Assembly: GCF_014109805.1 (NCBI RefSeq)
Contig: NZ_CP059400.1
Coordinates: 1,954,001-2,018,000, forward strand
Reading direction: 5' to 3'
Source of the DNA: Legionella sp. PC1000
Lineage (GTDB): Bacteria > Pseudomonadota > Gammaproteobacteria > Legionellales > Legionellaceae
Length of the DNA stretch: 64,000 nucleotides
Each line of letters begins with the position of its first letter. The first letter of the stretch is position 1. Positions 1 to 9,419 of the stretch are shown piece after piece. Under the pieces are notes generated by a model. It had not been told where the DNA came from. It did no database searches and worked only from the letters and a program-made list of their open reading frames with translations. A program made the translations under genes and the position numbers.

Positions 1-2
1 GA

Positions 3-1922
3 ACTGCCGTGTTTAGTGAGCGAACCCTACTACACGAAGCCATGAAACACAGTCTTATTTATCCTGCAGCAATTACCAAAGAAACCATTACTGCAGCGAT
101 AGCACAAGAGAAGACAAAGCACACACTTTATGAAGGTACATGTCCAGAAACCCAGAAAACTCTTTTAACCACCCCTTGGCTGCTTACAGTGGAGTCCGAA
201 ACCCTTGCTCGAATTGAGCTAAATAAAGGAAGTGTAAAACCTATTGCAACGAAAGGGAGGGTCGAGACGTTTCAAAGCGAACGAAGCTCGATGTTAGCTC
301 ATTCAATGACTGCCTCCCAAAAACAAGCGATGATTGCATTATTGACCAATACCGATCGATTCTCTGCAATTCAAGGTTATGCAGGAGTTGCTAAAACCTC
401 TATGCTCGCTGAGGCACGACTTTTAATCGAAGAGCGAGGATATGCCTTACGTGGCATAACTGTAGCGAGTTCCGCAGCGCATGAACTTCAAACAAAAGCA
501 GGAATTACCGCCGACGTTTTTCCGATTGTGCATAAGGAGCTAAAAGATGCGCCAACCGCTTCTTTGTCGAAAACACTATTTATTGTTGATGAGGCGTCAA
601 TGCTTTCGTCGCATCAAGGCCATGAGCTGTTGAAACAAGTCGAGCGAACGGGTGCCCGTTTAGTGTTGGTTGGTGATAAGGCGCAACTTCCAAGCGTTAA
701 TACAGGTAGGATCTTTAGCCTAACCCAAGAGTATGGAATTAAAACCTCCATTATGGATGAAATCGTACGGCAAAAAAATAAAGAAACAAAAGATGCAGTA
801 ATTTATGCGACTCAAGGAAACGTTAAAGAGGCATTAAATCATCTTAACGTACAAACTTTAAATTCTCATGAGGAACGAATTCAATGGATAGCACAAAAGT
901 GGTTGTCTTTGCCTCCACAGGAGCGTGAAGAAACCTTGCTGTTTGCTCCTACTCATGCCAATCGGCAAGAAATTACAGAAATTATTCGCCAAGGTCTTAA
1001 GGAGGAGGCGGTTTTAAGAGGAAATAAATTTGAGCACCAAGTGCTTAAGGCTAAATCTATAGAAGCAGCTCAGCTGCGTCATAGTCCTTATTATCAAAAA
1101 GGAAATGTTATTCGTTTTAATCAAGACTTTATGAATGGGCGGATAAAACAGGGGGCTTACTATACTGTTGGAAAAATGGACAAAAGCCATTACCGAGATA
1201 ACATGTTACCGCTGACTAATAGGCAAGGAAAAATCATACCATTTGCGTTAAAAAATCTTCCCCAATATAAAACCCACATAGCACCCTTTGAACGAGTTAT
1301 AGAGCTTTATGAATCGAAGCCCCTTGAACTCTATGAAGGTGATAAAGTCATGTGGACCCGGAATTTTAAAGAAGAAGGCATTCGAAATGGTCAATATGCC
1401 ACCATTCACGAAATCAATGATGAAGCGATTCATTTTAAAACGAAGGAGGGTATTTCTTTGCGGCTGAAACGTACACATCCTTCCTTAAAACATCTTGATT
1501 ACTGCTATGTCTTAACCAATTACAAAGTCCAGGGAAAAGATGCAAGTTATGGAATCGGACTTATGGAGTCTTATCATCGTTTTAGTGCCACTCTAAAAAA
1601 TTTCTATGTACAAATTTCTAGAGCTGTTCATGGAATGACCTTGGTTACAGATAATAAAGAAGAATTGATTCAGGCAATTCAAAGAAATGCTGATGAAAAG
1701 CCTGCTTCTCTTGACGTTCTTTCCAGTAAACAATTAGTGGGTCATTACGAACGATACAAACAACAGAATCCTTTATCACTTCAGACAGTCATTGATAAGA
1801 AACAACTATTTGAAGCTCACCCACTTCCAAAGAATATCGGTGAGCTGTATTTCACCCAAAATACGAGTAAAAACCTTGTTTCTCAGAAACCAAAAGAATT
1901 GGTCAAAGAATTAGAACTATAA
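3..1922 (+). CDS. TraI-type conjugative relaxase, C-terminal helicase part (5' end outside window)
   Basis: The reading frame is open to the left edge of the window, so the gene starts upstream and the GTG at 9 is only the first in-window start. The visible part is an SF1 helicase of the TraI/RecD type. Counting from position 9, it has a Walker A variant at about residues 123-131 (GYAGVAKTS), Walker B (IVDEASML) near 193, a GDKAQLPSV motif near 218, and a C-terminal UvrD-like segment with YKVQGKDAS and YVQISRAVHG. Conjugative relaxases nick oriT and unwind the transferred strand; the nicking domain would lie upstream. A ribbon-helix-helix gene follows after 14 bases, and an integrase beside a tRNA lies 28 kb away, so an integrative conjugative element is likely. 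Helicase assignment is firm; the relaxase role is inferred from family layout. Confidence 0.85.
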   Translation, partial: TAVFSERTLLHEAMKHSLIYPAAITKETITAAIAQEKTKHTLYEGTCPETQKTLLTTPWLLTVESETLARIELNKGSVKPIATKGRVETFQSERSSMLAHSMTASQKQAMIALLTNTDRFSAIQGYAGVAKTSMLAEARLLIEERGYALRGITVASSAAHELQTKAGITADVFPIVHKELKDAPTASLSKTLFIVDEASMLSSHQGHELLKQVERTGARLVLVGDKAQLPSVNTGRIFSLTQEYGIKTSIMDEIVRQKNKETKDAVIYATQGNVKEALNHLNVQTLNSHEERIQWIAQKWLSLPPQEREETLLFAPTHANRQEITEIIRQGLKEEAVLRGNKFEHQVLKAKSIEAAQLRHSPYYQKGNVIRFNQDFMNGRIKQGAYYTVGKMDKSHYRDNMLPLTNRQGKIIPFALKNLPQYKTHIAPFERVIELYESKPLELYEGDKVMWTRNFKEEGIRNGQYATIHEINDEAIHFKTKEGISLRLKRTHPSLKHLDYCYVLTNYKVQGKDASYGIGLMESYHRFSATLKNFYVQISRAVHGMTLVTDNKEELIQAIQRNADEKPASLDVLSSKQLVGHYERYKQQNPLSLQTVIDKKQLFEAHPLPKNIGELYFTQNTSKNLVSQKPKELVKELEL

Positions 1923-1936
1923 AGCAGGAGAAAATA

Positions 1937-2260
1937 ATGCACCGTTTAACTATTTCATTACCCGAAAATTTGCATAGCCGTATCTCGTCACTCGCAATAC
2001 AACATCATGAATCAATGTCCAGTATTATTAATCGGTTAATTCATGTTGGGTTACAGCACTGGTATGAGGAACAACAAAAAGCAAATTCGATTGTAGAACA
2101 GCATTGTCAGCAGTTAATTATTCAGATGAATGCATTGATAAAAAACATGTCAGTGGAATTACTTAAGTTTACTCCGGATGATTTGGAACAATTGCAAAGA
2201 GCAGCAATGAGTAAGTTTGCTGAATTGAGCAAAGTGAGTAAGAGTAAGTTCTCATTTTAA
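1937..2260 (+). CDS. Ribbon-helix-helix DNA-binding accessory protein
   Basis: This 107-residue protein opens with a beta strand (HRLTISLPENL) followed by two predicted helices (residues 13-38, with SSIINRLIHVGL), the pattern of CopG/MetJ-type ribbon-helix-helix proteins. The rest is probably helical and may mediate oligomerisation. A GCAGGAG Shine-Dalgarno sequence lies just before the ATG, and the gene follows the relaxase gene by 14 bases, so the two are probably co-transcribed. By position it could be a relaxosome accessory factor or an autoregulator of the transfer operon; the sequence does not decide between these. Confidence 0.65.
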   Translation: MHRLTISLPENLHSRISSLAIQHHESMSSIINRLIHVGLQHWYEEQQKANSIVEQHCQQLIIQMNALIKNMSVELLKFTPDDLEQLQRAAMSKFAELSKVSKSKFSF

Positions 2261-2402
2261 ATATCGAAAAAATTAAGAAAACAGGTAGAAGGAGTTGGTG
2301 GATTAGACTAAATCCTTTTGCTGATAGGTAGATGGTGTTAAAAAAATAGAAAAAAAATGACAGAGCCTTATAATGTCGCCTATTTACTTTTTGGTGATCG
2401 TA

Positions 2403-3128
2403 ATGATTCGATACATACTTTTACTGTGCTTTATCTCTCTAAGTTATGCCCAATCTCCAGGCTCTTTTTCACAGTCTAAGAAAATTGCAGCACAATTATT
2501 TCAGAAACATCAACAAACCATATATTGCCAATGCAGTTATGAAGATAAAGAAGTAAATTTAGCCAGTTGTGGCATGCAAGCTGCTGATTCAATCAAACGA
2601 GCGCATCGCATTGAATGGGAGCATATTATGGCTGCCGAACATTTTGGGCAGCAATTTGCATGTTGGCGTGAACTCATGTGCGAGGACAAACATGGCAAAC
2701 CTTATAAAGGACGACGATGTTGTGAAAAAATCGATGAACAATTTCGCCATGTGGAGGCCGAACTTTATAACTTATGGCCCGAAGTAGGAGTGGTGAATCA
2801 AGCCCGGTCGAACTATCGATTTAGCGTGTTGCCGGAACAACCCGATTATCTGGGATGTACGATGAAAATTGATAAAAAATTGCGCCGTGCCGAGCCGCCT
2901 GACTCTGCCAAAGGAGTTGTGGCACGCGCTTATTTATTTATGGCTGAACATTACGGATTATCCTTAAGCTCATCGCAAAGACAATTGTTTATGAGCTGGA
3001 ATAAAACATTTCCTCCAAGTTCCTGGGAAAAACAATGGGCATTGCAAGTTGCTGCAATTGAAGGATATGAAAATCCTTATATTATAAATTGGCAAGAACA
3101 TGCGTCGCAAAGGATAGTTTCTCGATAA
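2403..3128 (+). CDS. Endonuclease I (EndA/Dns family), secreted
   Basis: The protein matches the endonuclease I family of periplasmic or secreted nonspecific DNases. The core motif RIEWEHIMAAEHFG, with the catalytic histidine, is followed by a cysteine-rich stretch (CWREL, CED, RRCCEK), the block EAELYNLWPEVGVVNQARSN, and the C-terminal ENPYI. An ATG at 2373 is possible, but the ATG at 2403 has a GGTG ribosome site and directly gives a signal peptide (MIRYILLLCFISLSYA), so I prefer it; the mature start is near QSPG. Homologues of this nuclease are often carried on plasmids and conjugative elements. The gene stands alone between the transfer genes and the SRAP gene. Product call is firm; its role in the element is unknown. 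Confidence 0.88.
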   Translation: MIRYILLLCFISLSYAQSPGSFSQSKKIAAQLFQKHQQTIYCQCSYEDKEVNLASCGMQAADSIKRAHRIEWEHIMAAEHFGQQFACWRELMCEDKHGKPYKGRRCCEKIDEQFRHVEAELYNLWPEVGVVNQARSNYRFSVLPEQPDYLGCTMKIDKKLRRAEPPDSAKGVVARAYLFMAEHYGLSLSSSQRQLFMSWNKTFPPSSWEKQWALQVAAIEGYENPYIINWQEHASQRIVSR

Positions 3129-3299
3129 GAAAAATCACTTTGGTGGTTTTTCTTGGTGTTATTGGCATTCTCCTTCGATGAAAAGATGTTTTGTGCACAA
3201 AGAAAACATAAAATTCCCCAGAGTATATTTCACGAGGCCTTTCTCATTAATCAGTATTAAGGGACTATACTGACAATAACTCCTTAAATGGACGAAATC

Positions 3300-3968
3300 A
3301 TGTGTGGTCGATTTGCATATGTGGCGTCTTACGACAAGTTAAAATACCAATTTCATCTATCGAATTCGATTGAGATTGCTCCACGATTTAATATTGCACC
3401 AGGAGCTGAGTTGGTGTGTCTTGTAGAAACCGAAATTCATGAAATTCAAAGTGTATTATTGCGTTGGGGACTTATTCCTTCTTGGATAACGGATAGAAAG
3501 AAAATAGGAAGTCTCATTAATGCACGTGCTGAAACACTTTTTGAAAAACCGGCGTTTCGCCAGGCGATGAAATCCAAGCGCTGTTTAATGCCCATGAGTG
3601 GTTTTTACGAGTGGCACCAAGAAAATGGTGTCAAACAACCGTATTTTTTTCAAAAAAAGAACCGTGATTTGCTTGCTGTGGCTGCTCTTTGGGATACCTG
3701 GCAGTATGCAGGGGAAGTAATACATTCGTGTTGTCTAATAACTACCGATGCCAATCCACTCATGGAGCCAGTACATCATCGGATGCCCGTTATTTTAGAT
3801 GAAGAGGCTCAAGCCATTTGGTTGAATAACTCTCAATGTGATAAAGCACAATTGATTTCGTTAATGAAACCTTATCCTCATGACGATTTAGAAGGGTATA
3901 AGGTCTCTACTTTAGTGAACAAGGCTGACTTTGACCATCCATTGGCGATGGAGCCATTATTTAAATAA
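3300..3968 (+). CDS. SRAP-domain protein (YedK/HMCES family), abasic-site DNA-protein crosslinker
   Basis: This 222-residue protein belongs to the SOS-response-associated peptidase family, which covalently captures abasic sites in single-stranded DNA. An in-frame ATG exists at 3288, but the family needs cysteine at position 2 after methionine removal, so MCGRFA at 3300 must be the true start. Conserved residues visible are Cys2, Asn74 in INARAET, Glu104 in GFYEWH, and the histidines of HHRMP near 160. It lies just upstream of umuD-umuC-dinB in the same direction with a gap of about 130 bases, so it fits a DNA-damage-tolerance module. The catalytic set appears complete. Confidence 0.93.
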   Translation: MCGRFAYVASYDKLKYQFHLSNSIEIAPRFNIAPGAELVCLVETEIHEIQSVLLRWGLIPSWITDRKKIGSLINARAETLFEKPAFRQAMKSKRCLMPMSGFYEWHQENGVKQPYFFQKKNRDLLAVAALWDTWQYAGEVIHSCCLITTDANPLMEPVHHRMPVILDEEAQAIWLNNSQCDKAQLISLMKPYPHDDLEGYKVSTLVNKADFDHPLAMEPLFK

Positions 3969-4101
3969 AAAGCATAAAAAAAATTTTCTTAATATTCTCG
4001 AAGACTTAATGTTAATTTCAGCGTATGTACCTCGAGTTGGGATTTACAACTTATTTTCTTGCGTCTATGATAATTGTACGTAAATCAAAAAAAGCGTCAT
4101 T

Positions 4102-4608
4102 ATGTCACCACGAGGCGGAAAAAGAGCAGGGGCAGGGCGTCCCAGGGGTGAGCCTACCAAAGCAGTTCGTCTTCCGGTAGCTCAGATTGCTGAATTAGAG
4201 CAATTAAAAAATCGTCCTGATTACCAATTGCCGGTATTCGCAAGTAAAATTCAAGCAGGATTTCCATCACCTGCGGATGATTACATTGAAGGATATCTCG
4301 ATTTAAATGCCAAATTCATTAAACATCCATCCTCCACATTTGTTTTGCAAGCTACAGGGGATTCCATGGTGGATGCGGGTATTTTTTCAGGGGATTGGTT
4401 GTTAGTGGATAGAAGCCTGGATCCCTCTGATGGGCGTATTGTAATTGCGGCAGTCAATGGGGAACTCACAGTAAAGCGTCTTTCAAAAAAAGGGAGTAGG
4501 GTACAATTACTTCCTGCCAATCCCAAATTTAAACCCATTGATATTACAAAAGACTGTGAGATGGTGATTTGGGGTGTGGTCACTTTAGTACTTCATGAGC
4601 TGGCCTAA
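4102..4608 (+). CDS. umuD: UmuD-like self-cleaving subunit of DNA polymerase V
   Basis: This 168-residue LexA/UmuD-family protein has the cleavage site Ala52-Gly53 (KIQAGFPSP), the catalytic Ser88 in ATGDSMVDAG and Lys125 in ELTVKRL. RecA-stimulated self-cleavage gives UmuD', which joins UmuC to form polymerase V. The N-terminus (GGKRAGAGRPRGEPT) is longer and more basic than E. coli UmuD and resembles an AT-hook, suggesting DNA binding or autoregulation. The stop codon is one base before the umuC start, so translation is coupled. Legionella pneumophila is reported to lack LexA, so control may come from this protein or from the mobile element; that is inference. Confidence 0.93.
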   Translation: MSPRGGKRAGAGRPRGEPTKAVRLPVAQIAELEQLKNRPDYQLPVFASKIQAGFPSPADDYIEGYLDLNAKFIKHPSSTFVLQATGDSMVDAGIFSGDWLLVDRSLDPSDGRIVIAAVNGELTVKRLSKKGSRVQLLPANPKFKPIDITKDCEMVIWGVVTLVLHELA

Positions 4609-4609
4609 C

Positions 4610-5872
4610 ATGTTTGCTCTAATCGACTGCAATAATTTTTACGCCAGTTGCGAACGTTTATTTCGCCCGGATTTAAGGGATGCTCCCATTGTGGTGTTAT
4701 CCAATAATGATGGATGTTGCATTGCGCGCTCAAATGAGGCTAAAGCATTGGGCATCGCAATGGGTGAGCCTTATTTTAAGATTAAAAATTTGTGTACACA
4801 GCATGGTGTGGAAGCATTTTCTTCGAATTACACCCTTTATGGCAACATCAGTCATCGAGTGATGTGCACCATTGAAGAAAGCTGGCCACATGTAGAAATT
4901 TACTCGATTGATGAAGCCTTTCTTGATTTAAGAAGTTTACCTGTCGCTCATCATAATACTTTTTGCCAGGATTTACAGAGGAAAATCTTAAAGCACATAG
5001 GAATACCCACTTCCATAGGCATTGGACCTACTAAAACATTAGCAAAAGTGGCCAATCATTTATGTAAAAAGGTCTTTAAGATTCCGGTATTTAATATCAC
5101 ATCGAATCGTGAGCAATTATTAAAGCAGATTTCAATAGGGGACGTATGGGGAGTAGGGCGGCAATGGGAAAATAAATTAATCGCCCGAGGTATTCATACT
5201 GCCTATGATTTGGCAACAACCAATACGCATCTTTTAAAGAAGAGTTTTAATGTGGTTCTAATGCGTACCGCAATGGAGTTGCAAGGAATTGCTTGTGGTG
5301 GTTTAGAGGGTATAGAACCTAAGCAAAGTATCATGTCGTCTAAAAGTTTTGGACAGATGCAAACACAACTCGGCTCAATTGCGGAATCAGTAAGTAGTCA
5401 TTGTGCACGCGCAGTGGAGAAAATGCGTCAACAACATTTGGTGGCGCAACGTATGTTTGTTTTTGTGCATACCAACCGGTTTCGAGAGGATTTGGCACAA
5501 CACGTTCAATCCATAGAGTTTCGTTTTATTAATCCAACGGATGATTTGCGGTTAATTACCAAAATCGCCAAGCGATGTCTGCAACGTATTTTTAAACCAG
5601 GGTATTACTATAAAAAAGCAGGTGTATGTCTTGAGGATTTAATTCCTACAAACCCACGACAGCGGGATCTATTTCATCAGCCAAATGATGAGCAACTCCG
5701 CCACACGGAACAATTAATGAGTATTTTTGATCAAATCAATCAAAAATATGGAAGAAGCACAATTCATTTAGCCGCTGAAGGTTATTCAAAACCCTGGGCC
5801 ATGCGTGCTGAACTTAAATCACCTGCTTATACCACGCGATGGTCTGAAGTTCCTCAAGTTCATTTGTATTGA
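4610..5872 (+). CDS. umuC: UmuC, catalytic subunit of DNA polymerase V (Y-family)
   Basis: The 420-residue protein starts with MFALIDCNNFYASCE, matching the UmuC N-terminus, so the ATG at 4610 is preferred over the in-frame ATG at 4595. Y-family palm residues are visible in the first DCN motif and in YSIDEAFLDL. The motif SIGIGPTKTLAKVAN follows, then the helix-hairpin-helix and little-finger regions. RQRDLF near the C-terminus looks like a beta-clamp-binding motif. Polymerase V copies damaged DNA with low fidelity. The gene lies between umuD (one-base gap) and dinB (11-base gap) in one operon on the mobile element. Confidence 0.95.
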   Translation: MFALIDCNNFYASCERLFRPDLRDAPIVVLSNNDGCCIARSNEAKALGIAMGEPYFKIKNLCTQHGVEAFSSNYTLYGNISHRVMCTIEESWPHVEIYSIDEAFLDLRSLPVAHHNTFCQDLQRKILKHIGIPTSIGIGPTKTLAKVANHLCKKVFKIPVFNITSNREQLLKQISIGDVWGVGRQWENKLIARGIHTAYDLATTNTHLLKKSFNVVLMRTAMELQGIACGGLEGIEPKQSIMSSKSFGQMQTQLGSIAESVSSHCARAVEKMRQQHLVAQRMFVFVHTNRFREDLAQHVQSIEFRFINPTDDLRLITKIAKRCLQRIFKPGYYYKKAGVCLEDLIPTNPRQRDLFHQPNDEQLRHTEQLMSIFDQINQKYGRSTIHLAAEGYSKPWAMRAELKSPAYTTRWSEVPQVHLY

Positions 5873-5883
5873 AAGGATAATTG

Positions 5884-6987
5884 ATGAATGAATTAAAGGA
5901 GAGAAATCCGATAAGAAAAATCATTCATATTGATATGGATTGTTTTTATGCCGCAATCGAAATGCGGGATTTTCCTGAGCTTGCGAATAAACCCATCGCG
6001 GTAGGAGGGGCGGCTGATCGAAGAGGAGTTATTGCAACGTGCAATTATGTGGCACGAGCATTTGGTGTGCGCTCAGCCATGCCCACAGCACAGGCATTGA
6101 AATTATGTCGTCATCTCATCTTACGGCCTGTACGTATGGAGGTCTATCGAAACGAAAGTCAGTATATTAGAGCCTTATTTGAAGAATATACTGATCTCAT
6201 TGAACCTTTATCCTTGGATGAAGCCTATCTTGATGTGACACAGTCTTCCAATTGTAAAGGGAGTGCTACGTGGATGGCACAAGAGTTACGTGCGCGAATT
6301 TATCAGACACGACAATTGACTGCGAGTGCAGGAATTGCCCCGAACAAGAGTTTGGCAAAAATTGCCAGTGATTGGCATAAACCTAATGGACAGAAGGTAA
6401 TTCGACCTGGGGAAATTGCGGCATTTATGATTGATTTGCCGGTGCGCAAATTATTTGGGGTCGGCCCTAAAATGGAGGAAAAACTAAAGACACTAAATAT
6501 TAAAACATGTGGTGATTTACACCATTATTCCATGGAGTATTTATACAATGAATTTGGTGTTATGGGGCAGAGACTTTATGATTTAGCACGTGGAATCGAT
6601 GAGCGCCCTGTTAATCCTGAGCGCATTCGCAAATCCATTAGTGTTGAAGAAACTTATTTGCAGGACTTACCGGATGTAGAAGCATGTTTTGCTGCTTTAC
6701 CTGAATTAATGGTACGTCTTGAAGCACGAATTAAGCGGGCGGGAGCATTGTCCTCAATACACACTCTTTTTGTTAAATTAAAATTTAATGATTTTCAGCA
6801 AACGACGGTGGAATGCGTGCATGACAGTCTCGATATAAATATTTTATTCCAACTCATACATGAAGGTTTTTTGAGAAAACAGATACCGGTACGATTGTTA
6901 GGTTTAGGAATTAAATTGAAGCAAGAGCTGATTCATGAGGGCATTCAACTTGAATTAAACTTAGATCAGAACGAATTAGAAAATTAA
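5884..6987 (+). CDS. dinB: DNA polymerase IV (DinB, Y-family)
   Basis: This 367-residue Y-family polymerase has the first catalytic motif HIDMDCFYAAIEMRD, then GVIATCNYVAR, the second acidic motif PLSLDEAYLDVT, and SAGIAPNKSLAKIASDW. The C-terminal QLELNL resembles the clamp-binding tail of E. coli Pol IV (QLVLGL). A TTG at 5881 is possible, but the ATG at 5884 has an AAAGGA ribosome site at good spacing. It follows umuC by 11 bases, so both lesion-bypass polymerases appear to be made from one transcript, which is an unusual arrangement. Length is normal for the family. Confidence 0.95.
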   Translation: MNELKERNPIRKIIHIDMDCFYAAIEMRDFPELANKPIAVGGAADRRGVIATCNYVARAFGVRSAMPTAQALKLCRHLILRPVRMEVYRNESQYIRALFEEYTDLIEPLSLDEAYLDVTQSSNCKGSATWMAQELRARIYQTRQLTASAGIAPNKSLAKIASDWHKPNGQKVIRPGEIAAFMIDLPVRKLFGVGPKMEEKLKTLNIKTCGDLHHYSMEYLYNEFGVMGQRLYDLARGIDERPVNPERIRKSISVEETYLQDLPDVEACFAALPELMVRLEARIKRAGALSSIHTLFVKLKFNDFQQTTVECVHDSLDINILFQLIHEGFLRKQIPVRLLGLGIKLKQELIHEGIQLELNLDQNELEN

Positions 6988-7079
6988 CATAGAATTGCGG
7001 TAGAACGTTTTTTAGCTCCTCAAATATTATATCTGTTGTGTTACAAACTTCGCATTTAAAGTTGCCATACATCTGATCA

Positions 7080-7595
7080 TTATAGTTTATTGGTTATTTC
7101 AAATTTCATAATTTCTTTATTCCAATAGTTGATTTTTCCCATATTACTCATTCCGCATTTTTTTAATACATTTTGGGAAGAGGTATTCTCAGGATGTACT
7201 ACCGCAATTAGTTTTCGGATCTTGATATCTCGAAAACCAAATTGAATTAGAGACATGGTAATCTCTGTGGCGTACCCTTTACCCCAATATTGAGGCAGTA
7301 AAGCATAAGCCACCTCAACCTCTGATTGGTTGTCATCATAATTGAAATAAATCAATCCTGCTCGACCGATAAACTCATGTGAATCTTTTGTATAAACAGA
7401 GCCAAGACTAAATTGATGTTTTTGAAAGTGATTAATGGCTTTTTCTAATCCAACCATAACTTCATTTTTATCACGTTTCCCATTACCTATAAAACTCATC
7501 ACGTCAGAGTTTGATTGTAGAGTGTATAGATTGTCTAAATCATTCAGAGATGGGTTGCAAATAATTAGTCTAGTAGTTGTTAATAATGGGCTCAT
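7080..7595 (-). CDS. GNAT N-acetyltransferase (RimJ/RimL-like)
   Basis: The 171-residue protein has the RimJ/RimL-type start (TTRLIICNPSLNDLDNLY) and the acetyl-CoA-binding core: a beta bulge near VEVAYALLPQYWGKGYATE, then helix ITMSLIQFGF and the later strand with NTSSQNVLKKCGM. Such enzymes acetylate the N-termini of proteins or small amines; the substrate cannot be read here. It is transcribed opposite to the dinB operon and ends 92 bases from it. It may be passenger DNA of the mobile element. Confidence 0.85.
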   Translation of the reverse strand: MSPLLTTTRLIICNPSLNDLDNLYTLQSNSDVMSFIGNGKRDKNEVMVGLEKAINHFQKHQFSLGSVYTKDSHEFIGRAGLIYFNYDDNQSEVEVAYALLPQYWGKGYATEITMSLIQFGFRDIKIRKLIAVVHPENTSSQNVLKKCGMSNMGKINYWNKEIMKFEITNKL

Positions 7596-8000
7596 TTAAT
7601 TTTCATTTATGGCTAATAGTTATATTCAATAGTATACATTGGAGTCATTCATTAGTAGCAATTTATATTACTCAAGATATGGGGAGAAAAAAACTTTGAA
7701 TTAACTGGATAGACTGGTTTTAGTCATAATGAGTAGATAATAATCGATTAAAATACTATTTGATCATTATGGGAGGTTTTGCTGCTAAATTTGGTGGGCA
7801 AAAATTTGACACAGAATAAAATGTGCCCTTAAAATGCGCGGCTAGGAAAAATATTGCCACTTACTATTGGCATTTTTATTCTGAATTAAATTTGCAAAGT
7901 GCAAATATAGATAAATAAAAAACAGATAAGGGCTTTTCTCTCTTTTTTGCAAAAGAAATATTAAATCATAAAAATCTACTTAAAATAGGTGTAATTTCAT
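7596..8000. other. Intergenic region upstream of the membrane operon
   Basis: About 400 AT-rich bases between the divergent GNAT gene and the five-gene membrane operon. It probably holds the promoters of both. An imperfect inverted repeat is visible: CAGAATAAAATGTGCC at 7812-7827 pairs with GGCATTTTTATTCTG near 7870-7884, so it could be an operator or transcript hairpin. I see no convincing gene here. Confidence 0.4.
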
Positions 8001-9419
8001 ATGCAAGCAATTGCTAAAATTAAAGCGATTTTAGAACAAAGACCTAATCAATATATTCCTTCTATAAGAAAATTCCATCCACTTGATTTAGATGTATTAT
8101 CAAATCAACTGAAATTAAGCGAAAAAGCGAAAGCTCGAGGCCAAAAAAATCAACCTAACTCCGATGCGACGGAATTAGATAGTATTGAAACTGAAATAAT
8201 AAATACAATAGAAGCTGAAAAAAATCGCGACTACTCACTCCTTCTTGATCAAATACATGCATATGAAGATAGGATTACTGCCCTCAATCTGGATAATGTT
8301 ACATTTAAAATTAAAAGTGCCGCTGAAAATGCTATTTCTGAGTTTGAAGCAGAGGCTCGTGATGGAATAAACCAACTTGAAAATGATATGCGACAGGTAC
8401 AAGAATTACATCAAGAAAGAAATGATTTCCGTAAAAAAAATGGATTAGATAGAACAGCACGTTATCCTGAATCACGCATCTTTCATATTAGTATCATTAT
8501 GGTTTTATTCTTAATAGAAAGCATTCTAAATGCAAATTTTCTAGCAATTGGTCTAGAAAATGGAATATTAGGCGGCTTTATTGAAGCATTAGCAATTTCA
8601 ACGATTAACATTTTCGTTAGTTTAGGCGCTGGAATATTCCTATACCCCAGAGTAAATCATAAATATCTGAAATGGAGAATGTTCGGATGGATTTCCATTC
8701 TAATTTATTTAGCAATTATGATACTGTTTAACCTATTAGTAGCACACTATCGCCTAGCCTTAGCAAGCAATCAACCAGAATTTGCAAGCACACTTGCCCT
8801 TCAAACCCTGATTAATGATCCCATCAATCTACCTGATTTTCATTCCTGGATTATGATTTTTATTGGTTGTATTTTTTCTGTGACAGCATCAATAGATGGG
8901 TTTAAAATGAATGATCCATATCCAGGATATAGTAATTTAGATAAAAGATATAAATTAGCCCTAGATGACTATTCTAATCACCATGCAGATATTATAGATA
9001 ATCTAAGAGAAATTAAAGATGAATCAATCTCTGATATTCATCAATCAAAAAATACGTTATCTGAACAACGTACTAACTTTGAAAATATAATGGTGAGTAG
9101 GCAAAGCTTAATTAATGCTTTTGACCAAAGAATTCATTATTTACAAGATTGCGCACGGCATCTCCTCAATATATATAGAGATGAAAATATTGAATCTCGA
9201 ACTACAAAACCACCCTTGTATTTCACTCAACAATTTATACTTCAATCTCCTAGAAAGATAGATACACCAGCACATTATTTTGATTCTCAAAAAAAATTGG
9301 AAACGAATGTTGATGAAATTTACTCAGAATTGGACCTGATTATAAAAAAAATGCATTCAGAATTTACAGTAATCCAAAAAAGATTTCCTTTGTTAAATGA
9401 GCTATTTAGAGAAATATAA
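8001..9419 (+). CDS. Four-TM membrane protein with flanking coiled coils; first gene of Zorya-like operon
   Basis: I do not recognise the family. The 472-residue protein has a charged helical N-terminal region (about residues 30-150, probably coiled coil), four predicted membrane segments (about 160-180, 188-213, 225-248 and 280-298), and a soluble helical C-terminal region (310-472). There is no signal peptide and no catalytic motif I can name. Its stop codon overlaps the ATG of the next gene (TAATG), so it is translationally coupled to the VWA-like protein. The neighbours include a TolQ/MotA-like and a TolR/MotB-like protein, so it is probably part of the same membrane complex. A role in phage defence is inferred from the island context only. 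Confidence 0.7.
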   Translation: MQAIAKIKAILEQRPNQYIPSIRKFHPLDLDVLSNQLKLSEKAKARGQKNQPNSDATELDSIETEIINTIEAEKNRDYSLLLDQIHAYEDRITALNLDNVTFKIKSAAENAISEFEAEARDGINQLENDMRQVQELHQERNDFRKKNGLDRTARYPESRIFHISIIMVLFLIESILNANFLAIGLENGILGGFIEALAISTINIFVSLGAGIFLYPRVNHKYLKWRMFGWISILIYLAIMILFNLLVAHYRLALASNQPEFASTLALQTLINDPINLPDFHSWIMIFIGCIFSVTASIDGFKMNDPYPGYSNLDKRYKLALDDYSNHHADIIDNLREIKDESISDIHQSKNTLSEQRTNFENIMVSRQSLINAFDQRIHYLQDCARHLLNIYRDENIESRTTKPPLYFTQQFILQSPRKIDTPAHYFDSQKKLETNVDEIYSELDLIIKKMHSEFTVIQKRFPLLNELFREI

